Of a DNA stretch of 64,000 nt, positions 27,596-39,400 are shown one piece after another; position 1 is the first letter of the stretch, and every line of letters begins with the position of its first letter. Source of the DNA: Struthio camelus. Lineage: Eukaryota; Chordata; Aves; Struthioniformes; Struthionidae. Location of the stretch: contig NC_090981.1 in assembly GCF_040807025.1 (NCBI RefSeq), positions 43,577,317 through 43,641,316 on the forward strand, in the 5' to 3' direction. Position numbers and translations under genes: made by a program. A model generated the notes under the pieces. The model made no database searches. It was not told the DNA's origin and saw only the letters and a program-made list of their open reading frames with translations.

Positions 27596-30225
27596 GAAAA
27601 CTACTGAATGAAACCACTTCCATGAGATTAGGGAATTTTTAGATGGAGAGATATTTTTATCTAAATAATGTTATCCGTTCTCTACTAGAACGTATTTTTC
27701 AATGAACGTACTATATGTCAGTATATTAAAATTGGATTGTTGTATTTATGAGACAAGTTTTGTAATAAAATTAGAAAGTTTATTGCAAGTAAGCAATTCT
27801 CACCTAACACATAAAAGTAAATTCTACTGTTCAGAAAGCAAGTTGTAAAGAGAACTTATTGTGGGGGGGTGTATCCTTGGCAAATCAAATACCATTTCTA
27901 ATTCTGAAACTCCTTTGGAAAAGTAAATGACAATGTCTATTATATAACCCTCAGCATCAAACGATGACATATCTGTATCACCCATGTTGTTTATACAGAG
28001 TATAAACTAAGCAATTAGCTGGAGGCATGTATTCATTCTCATTTTCTATTAGCTGGTAGTCAGAGTGCTATCTCCCAAAGTTAACGTTAGTTGCAAGTAA
28101 TGATGCACTGTCAAAGCTCACATTATTTGATTGCAATATAATTTTTATCCTTTCCAAAAGCATTTAATGCAGTTTCATTGTTGTCTTGAAAGTCACATAA
28201 AATGACAGATTACTCTTTAACAGTGCAGAAACATACTAATATCAGAGTTGTTGCTATGTCCATGATTTGAAGCATCAGTAGCCACGCAGGAAAAGGTGCT
28301 CTTTTCAGTCAAACATTCATTCATCCCTGCGTTTATTCATCTGTGTATAGCTGAAAGAAGAACAAATATAGAGTTGCCAATGCACACAACTTTTGAACTA
28401 TCAACATGTACCATTGAGCTATGATATTGAACTATGGGTGACTACTGGAAAACAACATGATTTAATTTGCTGTCACTGTAAGTGAGCTGTATGAATGACT
28501 GTGACTAACACTGTAATACACTTCGGTTGATTGCACAACAGCTGCCTTTGTGTTTTTTGAAGTATAAAGTATTTTACATTTCACAGAAACAAAAAGTTGA
28601 AAGTGTCTTGTTCTTTAGAAGCTATGCTTTTATGATTTGTCCCATTTGCATGTCATCTTATATCTGACAGTCCTTCACGAGTAATTGAGAAACTTCTGCA
28701 TAAATTACAGCAAGACCCATGGCAATTATTGCTATCTTTACTGATCCATGGCAAAATCAATTCTGTGATCATGTAGAATTATTCTTGACTTGTTGATGGA
28801 ACATCACTATCGTAATGACTGCCAGAGTCAGGATCAGTGTGGTGATATAAGCAGATTAAAGTACATAAAAATATTAACATTCCAAGTGAGCCTTAGCACA
28901 TGTTTATCCCATTTGTTCTGTATCTCTTCTGTGCTGGGTCATTAAACCTTAGCTATTGTGCCCCAGTTAGCCCAGGATTATTACTCAGGAAAAATCACAT
29001 ATGAATATCAAAAGGTTAAAAAGCCAATTTTAGTCTCACAGCACTTTCTTTTAGGTAGACTACAGGTTGACCTGTCTCAAATCTGTCTTTTGCATTTAAA
29101 TGGAGGTTTATTTATCTGCATCATTCCGACTGGGTTCTTCAGTCTTGAAGATGCAGGGTATGTATTTCTAAGGAAGTATTTTAAAATATTTTTTCCATCA
29201 GTTCTCCTTTGAAACTCTCATGCAGTCTTCATCCTAACTTCAAAGACAGCCTCTTCTTTCCTCCAGTTCTGCCACACTCTTTTGAAGCCCTCCTCTTACA
29301 ATCTTCATAGTTGCTCAAATCGTATCAGCGTCACAGTTTATCAGCAGCACAGAGTACTCTGTAGGCTGCCGAGTCTGGCTGAACATTTGCAAGAAGCTCT
29401 TTTAACATGTCTAGTGAAGGAAGCAGGCTTTTGTGACCATGTTTCAAAGCCTTACCCTACATACAGTCCTCACTGAACCTTTGTATAAGACATCTGAGAA
29501 GCCCTATGCTTGGCATGTTATTTACCTCGCCAATAAAAAAACAGAACAACACAGTGAAATGGTGTTTTATCAAGCAAGTCTCAAACCTGAAGCCTTTTTT
29601 ATTAGCTTCACAGCTGCTACAGGCAGCGCTGGGAAGGCTCACTGTAGGGAATTTTAATTTTACTTTCTCGACAAGACGGCTGCTCTGGCTCATCCTGAGG
29701 GGCAGAGATGGAGGAGCAGAGAGGCTTCCTCTTTTTGCACCGTTATTGAGCAAGCCCGGAGAGGGGGTTACCCAGTGGCGGCTACCCGGGCAGACCCGAC
29801 AGCGACGGCACCGGCCAGCGGCGGGGACGCAAAGGCCGGGCAGGGGCTGGAGGAGCTTCGTGGAGGCGGCAGGGCCGCTCGGCACCCGCCGCCCAGGCCA
29901 GCAGCTGCTCGCTGAGGGGAGGGCACCGCCGCTGCCGCCATGGCGCGCGGGCGCCGGCCGTTAGTAACGGACACAACCTCCCCCCCCCGCCCCGGCTGCC
30001 GCGCTGAGCCCGCCCGGCGACAAGCCCCGGGGCGCCTTCCCGCATGGCTCCCGGCGGCGCGGCGCGGCGGGCTCGTCACGTTGTGCCTGGCTCCGGCAGC
30101 GCCACCCTCCGCCCCCCTTCCCACTCCCGCGATGGAACCTTCCAGCCCACCCCGGGAATAGGAGCGCCCCCTCCAAGCGGCAGACGGCCCGCCCCGCATC
30201 GTCATTTCCGAGGCGGCCATTTTGG

Positions 30226-30416
30226 GAGGTCGGCGCTTGGCGGCTCGCCGGTGTCGGAGGGGGCGGGCTGCGGGGCGCAGCGGCTGGTGGCAGCGGCTGG
30301 GCGGGGGGAGGCAGCCCGCGTGCCGCCTGCGTGTGGGGGGCACCGGAGGGACAGAGCCGCCGCCGCCGTCCGGCCGGCCGTCCGTCGCAGCGCCCGCTTG
30401 CCCGCCTGCCCCCGCC
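30226..30416 (+). other. SCAMP1: Probable SCAMP1 5' UTR
   Basis: GC-rich stretch between the putative YY1 and GC-box cluster and the start codon, with no ATG, so any transcript starting here would use the SCAMP1 ATG first. It contains CCG-type runs (GCCGCCGCCGCCGTCC near 30357). The left edge is a guess tied to the motif cluster. Confidence 0.5.
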
Positions 30417-30473
30417 ATGTCGGACTTCGACAGTAACCCCTTCGCGGATCCGGACCTCAACAACCCCTTCAAG
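30417..30473 (+). CDS. SCAMP1: SCAMP1 coding exon 1 (residues 1-19)
   Basis: Starts [19 protein letters not shown] in a good Kozak context (CCCGCCATGT, although +4 is T). It ends in phase 0 at the donor AAG|gtgagg. It carries two of the three NPF motifs. The ATG is the only one between about 30180 and 30473, which supports this start. Confidence 0.97.
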
Positions 30474-33400
30474 GTGAGGCTGGGGGCGGGCCGGGGCCGG
30501 GCGGAGGGCGGGGCCGGCGGGGGGCCGCCAGCCTGCCCCGCTGCCCCGGCGGGGAGGGGAGGGCGGAGCGGGTGGACCGGCGCCTCGTAGCCTTGGCCCC
30601 GCGGCGCCCAGGGCCCTGGGCCTCCTGGGGGGGTCGCAGCCGGGAGCGGCGCTGCCAGGGGTGCGGGAGGTCGCCTCACCATAGGGAAGGGACGAGCGCT
30701 GCGGCTAGCGCCGCCCGGGGGGAGCCTGCGTCTCCGGTGTCCGCGCTGGGGTGCGGGCTGCCTTCGGCCGCGGGCCTGGGGCACGGCTCTAGCGGCTCCT
30801 GAAGAAAGCCTCTGTGGGAGCCCTGGAAATGGGCACAGCCGCTTCACAAGTTCAAGTGTCCGTGTTTTGTTTCTCCTTTGGTTGCTAAAATAACACAAAT
30901 CGCGCTTAAGTGCGTTATTTTGAGAGCAAGATTTTTTTTTTTTTTTAGTTTCGGTGAGAAATTAGGCTGTGTGAATGCATGCTTATGTATAACGACAGAA
31001 CTTTTCTTCTGTGTGACTGACCTAGCCTCAAATAATCTAGTGAATTTTCCCCTTCTTTCTCCCTCCTCCCCCTTCAAACTTACCCACTTTACATTACTTG
31101 TTAAGCATACATGGCTAGGTACAAGTTCTGCCCTTCTCTTCAGAATGGTTTATTTTAATGTATTTTAAGGCTTTTAGTTTTTTGGACTCCTGACTTCTCG
31201 TGCTCACAGCTGAGAACTGTTTCTTTACACACCTTGCAGCATCAGCTGTCAAGATGAGGTGGCCTGCTTGGATGCTTCCCCTCTTTATCTGTGCTCTCTT
31301 TGGAGCCCGGTTTAATGAACTTCTTGAGCTGCTTACTTTCATCATTTTACTGATTGTGTGCTTGGTTTTTGTGCCACTTTTTGATATCATGCTGACACTT
31401 TAAAGCACACAAATGTTATTTCAGTGGGTTTTGGCTCACTGGTTTCAGCTGGAGTAATTAAGCCTTTTTAAAATTAACTTGTCATACTTCAAGCATACTT
31501 TCATAGAGGTAGCTGCGGAGAACATAAAGTATTATTGTTGACCGTTCATTGGAGTCTGTCTAAATTGCCTTAGTTTAGTTTTTATCATAAAATTTTGCAA
31601 AATCCCTTTTTAAGCTAGTTCCTGTGTTTTTCCTTCATATTTTACACAGTGCAGTGACCTAGATCAAGAGCAGTACTGATGCTGAGCTTGCTGCCAGTAG
31701 AAGTTTGGACTGGCACCAATGGGAGTGCTGTTGTTTTAAATACTTCTGGCACAGAACATCAAAAAGGTGTCACTGTTCTAGAATATGTCTTCAGCAACAG
31801 AAAGAAGTCTGTTTTCCTCTGCTTTCTGTACTAGTGATGAGAATACTATATAGCAATATTTGTTGTGTATAGGTATCCAGAGTAGTTAAGGGTATTGGAA
31901 ACAGTATAGCAGCTGCCTTTGCGTGGCTCCTGAGCCCAGGCAACCTGCCCTATGTGGTGTTTCTGAGACCTAAGCTAGAGATGTAGCTCAGCCACATGTA
32001 TACTGTGAAGATGTTGCTTAAAGCTTATTCATATTTCCCCCCTGGAAAAGACTTCTATTGTAGCTGTTAGGCAAAATCCATGCTCTACTTCTTTTATCAA
32101 GATGCATTGCAGTTGAGGACTCCAGAACTTGAAGACCATGGTTAAAGCATTGCTCTGGATTTCTTTTCCCTGCAGATGTTATTTTAGGAAAGCTGTGTGG
32201 TTTTTCTTTTTAGGAAGCTTTTTTTCCCCACTTCTTGCAAGTCTCTGTTAACTTCTGTCTCATTCTACTGTCCACAAAAGGTGATTTTGCATTTCTTTAC
32301 TCATCCGGGCCTTTACTTGAAGGGCCAGAGAGGCCTTATGTATGAGCCACACCTTGACTGCCATCTCGCTTGAGATTAGTGGGATTTTAACCCATGTCTG
32401 AACTTCAGTTTAGTCTAACTGTATGTGTTTTAAGATACCTTGTATGTAGAACAAGTATATTCCAGATGGACCCTGGCAGCCCTTAGAATCATTTAGGTTG
32501 GAAGGGACCTCTGGAGATCATCTAGTCCAACCTCCAAGTCATGTTGTCCGAAACCTTATTTGAACTTATTCATGTTTTTATTTGTCTGTACTTGATAATT
32601 TTATGTGTGATGAGATTAGTTATTTTCTTTACATTTGCAGCCACTTTATATGCTTGTGTAAAATCAGTATGGTACAGAAAAGTGGGAGGGGCTTCATGCG
32701 CAAGAGTTGCTGCCAAGGGCTGAGAGCGGGTCATACTTTTCCTTAAAGACTTTGTTTTTACTAACTTTGTGTAACCTGCTTGTAAGACTTTCTGAAACTA
32801 TTCTCATGCCTTTTTCTTTTTTTAATCAGCATAGATTTTTGTTTGATGTTGAATCAAAAATGTATTCTTTGGAAAGATAAAGGTGAAATAGAAACTCTAG
32901 TTTACTTTGTGTTTCGGGTAGTTATTCTTTCTGGAAACCGAACTTAAAATCGTGTTTCAGGTTTGATATCTCCTGGAAGTAAAGGAATTTAATTTGTAAA
33001 ATAGAATTTCTTGTTTAAAGTATTTGCTTGCTCAGACTGACCGTAGAACTGTGTTGATTTATGAGATAATGGCCTCTATGTTTTTATGTGGTACCCCAAA
33101 GGCTAATATGCTTTTGAAGTCATGTTGTTCCTGTGTAAAAAAACTGTCTTCTGGATAGGTGTACCACCTACATGAAGAGATGTTTTTGTTTGAGAGACAA
33201 GAGGAAATTAAACAAAAAGATAAATAACATGCTAGTGTTAAAATGCTTTTGAAAGATGATGGTAAAATTGTGTGGAGGAGAATGCATCAATGTACCATAC
33301 AAGTGAAGATGTGATCATTTCTCTAGAATTTGAGAAAGTAGTAGTAGCAGCGTTATCATGAAATATACATTTGGCACAACCTGAATTATTTTAAATGAAA

Positions 33401-36400
33401 GTTGGGCTAATAATGAAAGCTGTTTTATTTCCTTCACTGGGGAATGGTTGTCACATTTTTTGCTAAGTAAAGTTCTCTTTATTTTGAGTTAACTGAGGTC
33501 AAGTCAGGACGTTAAGTCAGGGTCAGAATCAGATCCAGTGACAGAAATCAGGGTCAGCTAACATCTCCATGATCACTAAGCAAGTCCCTAGGGATGAGGC
33601 AAATCTGAACACCTCGGAGAGGTTCAGCTGTGCTCAAGGCCTGGACAGTTGATTCTTGAATAGACCACGCCCGTGCAAAATAAATTTTGTATAATCAGAC
33701 AAAGATATTTTTGAAATTAGCTTCAACCTCTTCCTGTGTAGCTGTCTCCTTGCTGTGTTGTGTTAGGGGTTTCGTTTTATTTTGTTTTCCTCATGAAAGA
33801 GGTGATGTTTATAGTCTTTTGTCTTGGGAGATGGTGCAAATACAAAGGTTCTGAAACTACAATCTCTTGAAATCCAGTATAAGTTTTATTTGCACTGAAA
33901 TAATTCTGCAGTAGCTCAACTATGTTTTTTTTCTTTTTTTGCAGTGAATGTTATTAACTACTGAGAGATGAAGTAACTCATCTCTTTAGTGCTTTTATAG
34001 TGTTCTAATGGGTTCTACACGTGTGTGTGGTTGGGTTTTTGGGGTTTTTTCGTGTTTTTTTTTTTTTTTTTTTAGTAGAACTATGAATTTCATAGGTCTT
34101 TGTGGCTTGACTGACTGTCTGTAAAAAGGTTTGAGGACTATTACATTTGTCCAAACGTATGAAACAGTTACTTCTGAGTGACTGTGGAACTGAGACTTAA
34201 ACAGGGTTCTATGCTGGATTTTGTGGGGTTGGTTCCTTTGACTTCACTGGAGCTCTGAGCAAGTGCAGGTGTTTGATACTATAGAAACTAAGGTAGGATC
34301 AAAAAAGTAAGATATACTTGTATTTGAATGTGAATGATGACATTACAGTAAAAAATCACTAAGCAGTGTGGGTGAAAACTCGAACAGAGTACCAAGCATC
34401 TTGTTCTGTTATAACATGGAAGGACGCGATCATGTGAACCTTTAAATGTATGTAACGTTAACTATGTGAGAGTTTCTCTGGGTGGGATTCAGTATCCAAA
34501 TGTAAGTATATAGCGTCATTTTAAATGCCTGGTGGTATCTTGGTTTGCTGCAAGCTGTTGCTCTAAAAAGATATGGGTCTCTTGTCGATGTCTGAGATGT
34601 TCTGTGATATCTAAAAATGGCCTTGGGCACCTGACTTGGTCCCACTGAGGTCATAGGATTACTTGAGTCACTAGAACTAAGTGCATCTCGGAGCTTAACT
34701 TCACTACAGAAGTAGTTCTAGTTGTAATTTCGATATTGCACTTAATCTGACTTGCATGAATGCAAATTAATCTTCTGTCTAGTTTTGACAGAAAATATGA
34801 ATTGATGGTCTGATGCTTAAGTTAGTAGCATACTGATGACTCTGCTGCCCTGTGTAGCTGCAGAGTCCATGTGATTTACACCTTGACTGCTATTGCTCAA
34901 GGCAAGCTGAAGTGAGTGAAAGTTACAGCAGGGGAGAGGAGTCTTAATTATTTTTGAAGGATCAGGACCCTAATTACTTGAATTATTTCCGCAGTATTTA
35001 TACTTCATATTGCAAAAACTTTGTTGCACGCCTGTATGCATGGCTCTTTTTATATGATTATAAAATATATCCAATTAATTTGTCTGTCTTTTAAATTAGT
35101 AAAGGACATAAAATACTGATTTTATTATTCAGTTTCCCTTTGTGACTTCAGAATTTCTGAATTCCTCAAAACCTTGCATAATGTAATGTGAAACATCATG
35201 GTATTGGAGGTGTTCTTTAACATGCATGGTAGTTAGCTTTCAAGAGTACGCTTCATCAGCACTGTAGGTGCAGTACTGTGATATGTTTTAACAGATACTC
35301 AGTATTGGTTATAGCTGTACTTTTTTTGTATTTTCAGTAAAGTGTTAGGAAGTATTGCATTAGGATGGCAGCCTTCCTGCTCCAAGAACTATACACTGAG
35401 ACTGTAAGTTGTGAAGAGGAACCTGCCACACCTCTCGGAGCCAGGGAAAGGGAGAGTTTTGAGACCAGTTCAGAGATAGAGGTGATACTTTTCTAGGGGC
35501 TACAGCTCCATTGCAAGATAGGACAGCTGTGGGGTTTGAGACAAATTCATCCGTGGGAGTCTATGAAGTTTTATTTGGTTTTGGAGGTGGTGAATTGGGT
35601 TTACTCAATAGCTCAGAACCCTGCATAGTCTGGCTTCCGGTTAGTGTGACTTGTAATGGGAATTGCTTGACAGTCAAGTGTAAGAACCGTGGATTGGCTA
35701 CTTCTATGCTATCCTATTTATTGATTGAGCTCTGGCAGTGCTAGATTGAAAATCTTTGGATATCATTCCGTGTTGGGGGGGGGAATGGCTGATTAGTGAA
35801 TGAGATGTTAAATTTGAAGCTGGAAGAGTTGAAGCATTCTAGTGGTTTTTCATCAGAGTTGTGGGTGTGTGTTTGTGGGGGTTGCTTGTTTGTTTAAGCA
35901 GAGACTTATTTCTGTACCTTTAAGTGATTAATTCCTCCAAATGTAACAAATGTAACTTCTGAGGCCAACTCTTTCTCAAAGTAAGTGTTTTTTAATCATA
36001 GGTTTTGCAGGTAGTGCAGGTGTGAGGCCCTAAGTCTTCCTTTATACTGTACACTGTAAACTTTATACTATATTAATGTGCTGTTAGGATAGAAAAACAT
36101 ACCTGGATCTCAAAATTAAGTTGCTCTTTGTGAAGTTTTTGTCAGCTTACACTTTCTTGGGCCTATGACCATGAAGGAAGAAATAGAGCGTGAAGATGCT
36201 TGCCACCGTGCATCAAAACCTGAGCAGCTTTTTGAAACTTTACCTTATGTAGCTTGTTGTGGCATGGACAGGGTAAAAATCTTTGGGGAGTTAAGCTGTT
36301 TGATTTATTCCAAATTTCTACTGAACATGTGCAAATTGCAATTTCAGAAGCTTAATCTGGCTGAAGGTAGACAGTGTTATGGAACTGGAAAATACATCCT

Positions 36401-39400
36401 TCATGTGCAGAATATCCTCCTTTCCAAGTGTTAGGTCCTTATTTAAAAGGTGAGACACAGAGTTAACAAGAAAAAGCTTTGATATCCACTGATGACAAAA
36501 TACATGTTTATTCAGATTTTGTTCTAAAAAGTTAAGTTTGTCTGACACCTCCCCTCGCTGCAAAAACCTCAGGTAGGTATATAGAAAGCTAAATACAGCA
36601 TATGGAGAGTTTAGTTGATTAGTTGCTCTCCGAAACTCATTTGTTTATGAAGAGTGGGGTGGATAGTTTTCTCTCTGATCGAGAAATTGAAAAACTCGGG
36701 GAAACAGTTATAGATGTTTCTGTTGCAATTTACTTAACTGATTGGAGCCATCAGTGTGATCTTTGGAAGCACTCCACAGAGAAGGGGAAGTAAAACTGCT
36801 ATTGAATTTTCAGCAGAATTTGTACGTCCAGAATCTTATTGACAATTAATATTTTTCACACGTAGAAAAGGCTAATGTGAAATGAAATAGGTATAGAGAA
36901 TAGTTTCTGTGATAATCAATGGAAGGCTTATCTTGAAACAAAAAGAGCTTAGCTTTTCATGCAGTTAAACAAAGGCTGAGGGGACCTTGATTGGGAAAAC
37001 ATACCAGTGAGAGACAAGACCTGAACTGGGAGTCAGTATTGTGCATGAAGATGGGTATAACCAATCAGTAATAATGGTAGACTGAAAGCTAAAGGGTTCT
37101 AATCTTTCAGAGTGAGGTACTGGAACTGCCAGTAGAAGTAGTAGGGATAAGAAATCCCTGTTGGTTGAGATGGACCTTGCTCATGATCTCTTGAGTCCAC
37201 TCTGGGGAGTGGACTCGCCAATCTGAATTCAGTCCTGATAGACTTCTGGTCTGTGCTTCTAGTCTGCATGCCATCAGGTTTTTTTGAGGCATGACATCGT
37301 TGCTGAGCATGAGGAGTAGTTTGGAGGATTGGATTGATGCTGAACATCTCTTTTGCTCTTTGAGAACTTCCACCCAAGGACAAAAAGCAACAGGGGGAAA
37401 AATGCATAGTTAGGTGAAGGTGATTATTTAACAGTAAATGCTGAGGATGCTGGCAGAGTAAAGGCTCTGGTCGGTGTCAGTGACTATTAAAGCAGTTAGG
37501 GTGTAGGTATTTGTGAGGTTCTTGAAGCAAAAGACAAATTGTACGCTGGTACAGCTGAAGGGCAGCCATCGCCTGATCTTAGAGGTAGATGATAGGGTTG
37601 ATATAATTTGCTGACTTGCTGATTGGTGATATTCTCTACCCACCCCCACCCCCCCTTTGATTTTTTTTTTAAACAAGAAACCTTTTTGTGTCCATTGTAA
37701 ACTTGCTCACATGTTTAATACTTTCTTGGAAAATGAAGTAAAATTCTTTATAAAAAGAGTCTAAGAGTATTGTACTGAATGGAACTTTTCTCAGCTTGGA
37801 TTGAAACTACTGCAGTAATCAAGAGGTCATGCCTGTCCCTGGAACGTAAACTAAAGCTGAAAATGAAGATTTCTATGCCTGCTGTAGCTTATTCTCCCCT
37901 CAGCTATTCTTAAGGAGTCTTATGAACGAATACATTTTTTTAATTCTAACTTCATTCTTTTAAAATTTTAATTTTGTTCTTTTAAAACAATTTGTATGTT
38001 TAGTGTATTGTTTCTCCTTATCCTTATTCTTTTTTTCTGAAACTAACCAAGTGTACTTGTCAGTTTACTTGGATATTTTTACTTACTGGCCTATGAATCC
38101 AGTGTAAACTTTTTTTTTAAAATATGCTGTCAATTCTAAATGCAGCATTCTAGTTTTACGTATCTTTCCAAACAACACGATTACTCTATTCTTGCTATGT
38201 ATAATACTCCCTGTAACATGATCCAAGTTTTGGAAGGTATTTAGTTGTCTTATTTACTTCTTGTCAACCAGTATTAAAAATCTACCTTATTATGCTGGGT
38301 TTTTTTTTGTGATTACCTTTGTTCCCCTTATTCTTTTCCTGATAAGTGTTTTATGCACGTGTCTGTTCTTTTTTACTGCAAACTTTTTTGCTCTACTTTG
38401 GTTATGCAATTTTTATTCTAAATTCTTGTTTTCAATTGCTAATGTATTGTAAAACCATTATAATCAGTATCCAAATCAGTATTTAGAATGAGTGTTCATA
38501 AACCTACTTTCCTGACCCCAACAATAAAATGTTGCTTTTACCTCTTTGCTAGTCCTTGGAAGCAAACTATACTAAAGTAAATAAGTGACATCAGCAATAT
38601 TAATAAACAATATTCTGTGCATAACCTTTTATTAATTTCCTTTAAAAAACATGCAAATACACCTCAGACTTATAGATCATTGTTATATTTTTAGCCTGGT
38701 TCCCCCCCCCCCCCCCCCGGCGTTCTGTTAAGTTACTTGTGTAAATTGCTTGTGTCTAGTATGCGTGCTTTGGCCTTTTTGGTACAAGAATGTGTATACC
38801 TCAAAATTAAAAGTGATTTTTTTTCTTTATTTTTATAAACAATCTCAAGGACAGTTTGGAGTGGGAGGATTCCTAGCTCACTACTTTCTCTTCACTGACT
38901 AACTTAAAAGCAATTAAAATTACAGTTAGAAACATAAACTTAACTGTTGGGTTTGTTAAGAATATTTTCACGTTATCTATGCTATCAAAGCATCTTACTC
39001 TGAAAGAATGCTGGGCCCATTCCCAATGAACGCTAATACAAAAAATCATTACAGATGTATCTAGTTCTTCTATCTTTAATTTTTTCATTTGTTCTGTATT
39101 AATGCTGTCTGGTAGCTGATAACTAACTTTGGTCTCCTAGACAACAGAAGTCTTTTAATTTGATTTTTAAAAAGCTGTAAAAATTTGCGTGGAATAGAGC
39201 ATTCCACTCTTATTTCAATCACACGATCTTTGATTTTTTGGGGGGGGGGGTGCGGGGAAGCTACCTTCCTTTTCTTTACGTTCTAACTTGTAATTAGTGG
39301 AGTTCATACATCCTATGTATTAACTGGGTATTCAGTTAACTTTATCTGTGTCTGAATGATGTGAGTATAATTTGTTAACCTAGTACTGGAGACACTTTTA

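Larger units (their letters stand above)
13758..29689. other. Intergenic, mostly AT-rich, no gene recognised
   Basis: About 16 kb with only short open frames. Sub-regions at about 19140-19400 and 22950-23800 are less AT-rich than their surroundings, but I recognise neither a protein nor a repeat in them. Small tandem and inverted repeats at 21186-21235 and 27537-27595 are listed separately. Confidence 0.55.
29690..30820 (+). promoter_or_regulatory. SCAMP1: CpG island and promoter region of SCAMP1
   Basis: Base composition switches abruptly from AT-rich to very GC- and CpG-rich near 29.7 kb and falls back by about 30.85 kb, spanning the first coding exon. There is no clear TATA box, as is usual for a housekeeping CpG promoter. 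Visible candidate sites: a CRE half-site (CGTCA) at 30200-30204; an ETS-like TTTCCG at 30205-30210; a YY1-like GCGGCCATTTTGG at 30213-30225 (reverse strand CCAAAATGGCCGC); and a GC box GGGGGCGGGC at 30259-30268. The cluster at 30200-30270 is the most likely core promoter. The transcription start is not determinable from sequence alone. Confidence 0.85.

Noticed and set aside
29768..30898. 376-codon open frame on the minus strand across the CpG island
   Set aside because: It lies antisense to the SCAMP1 promoter and first exon, and is Arg/Pro/Ala/Gly-rich as expected from GC-rich DNA. No domain was recognised and CpG islands readily give such long chance frames.
33480..33660. Repeated GTCAGG/GTCAGGGTCAG strings in intron 1
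   Set aside because: Only a few imperfect short copies without a clear unit, not enough to call a satellite or LTR.
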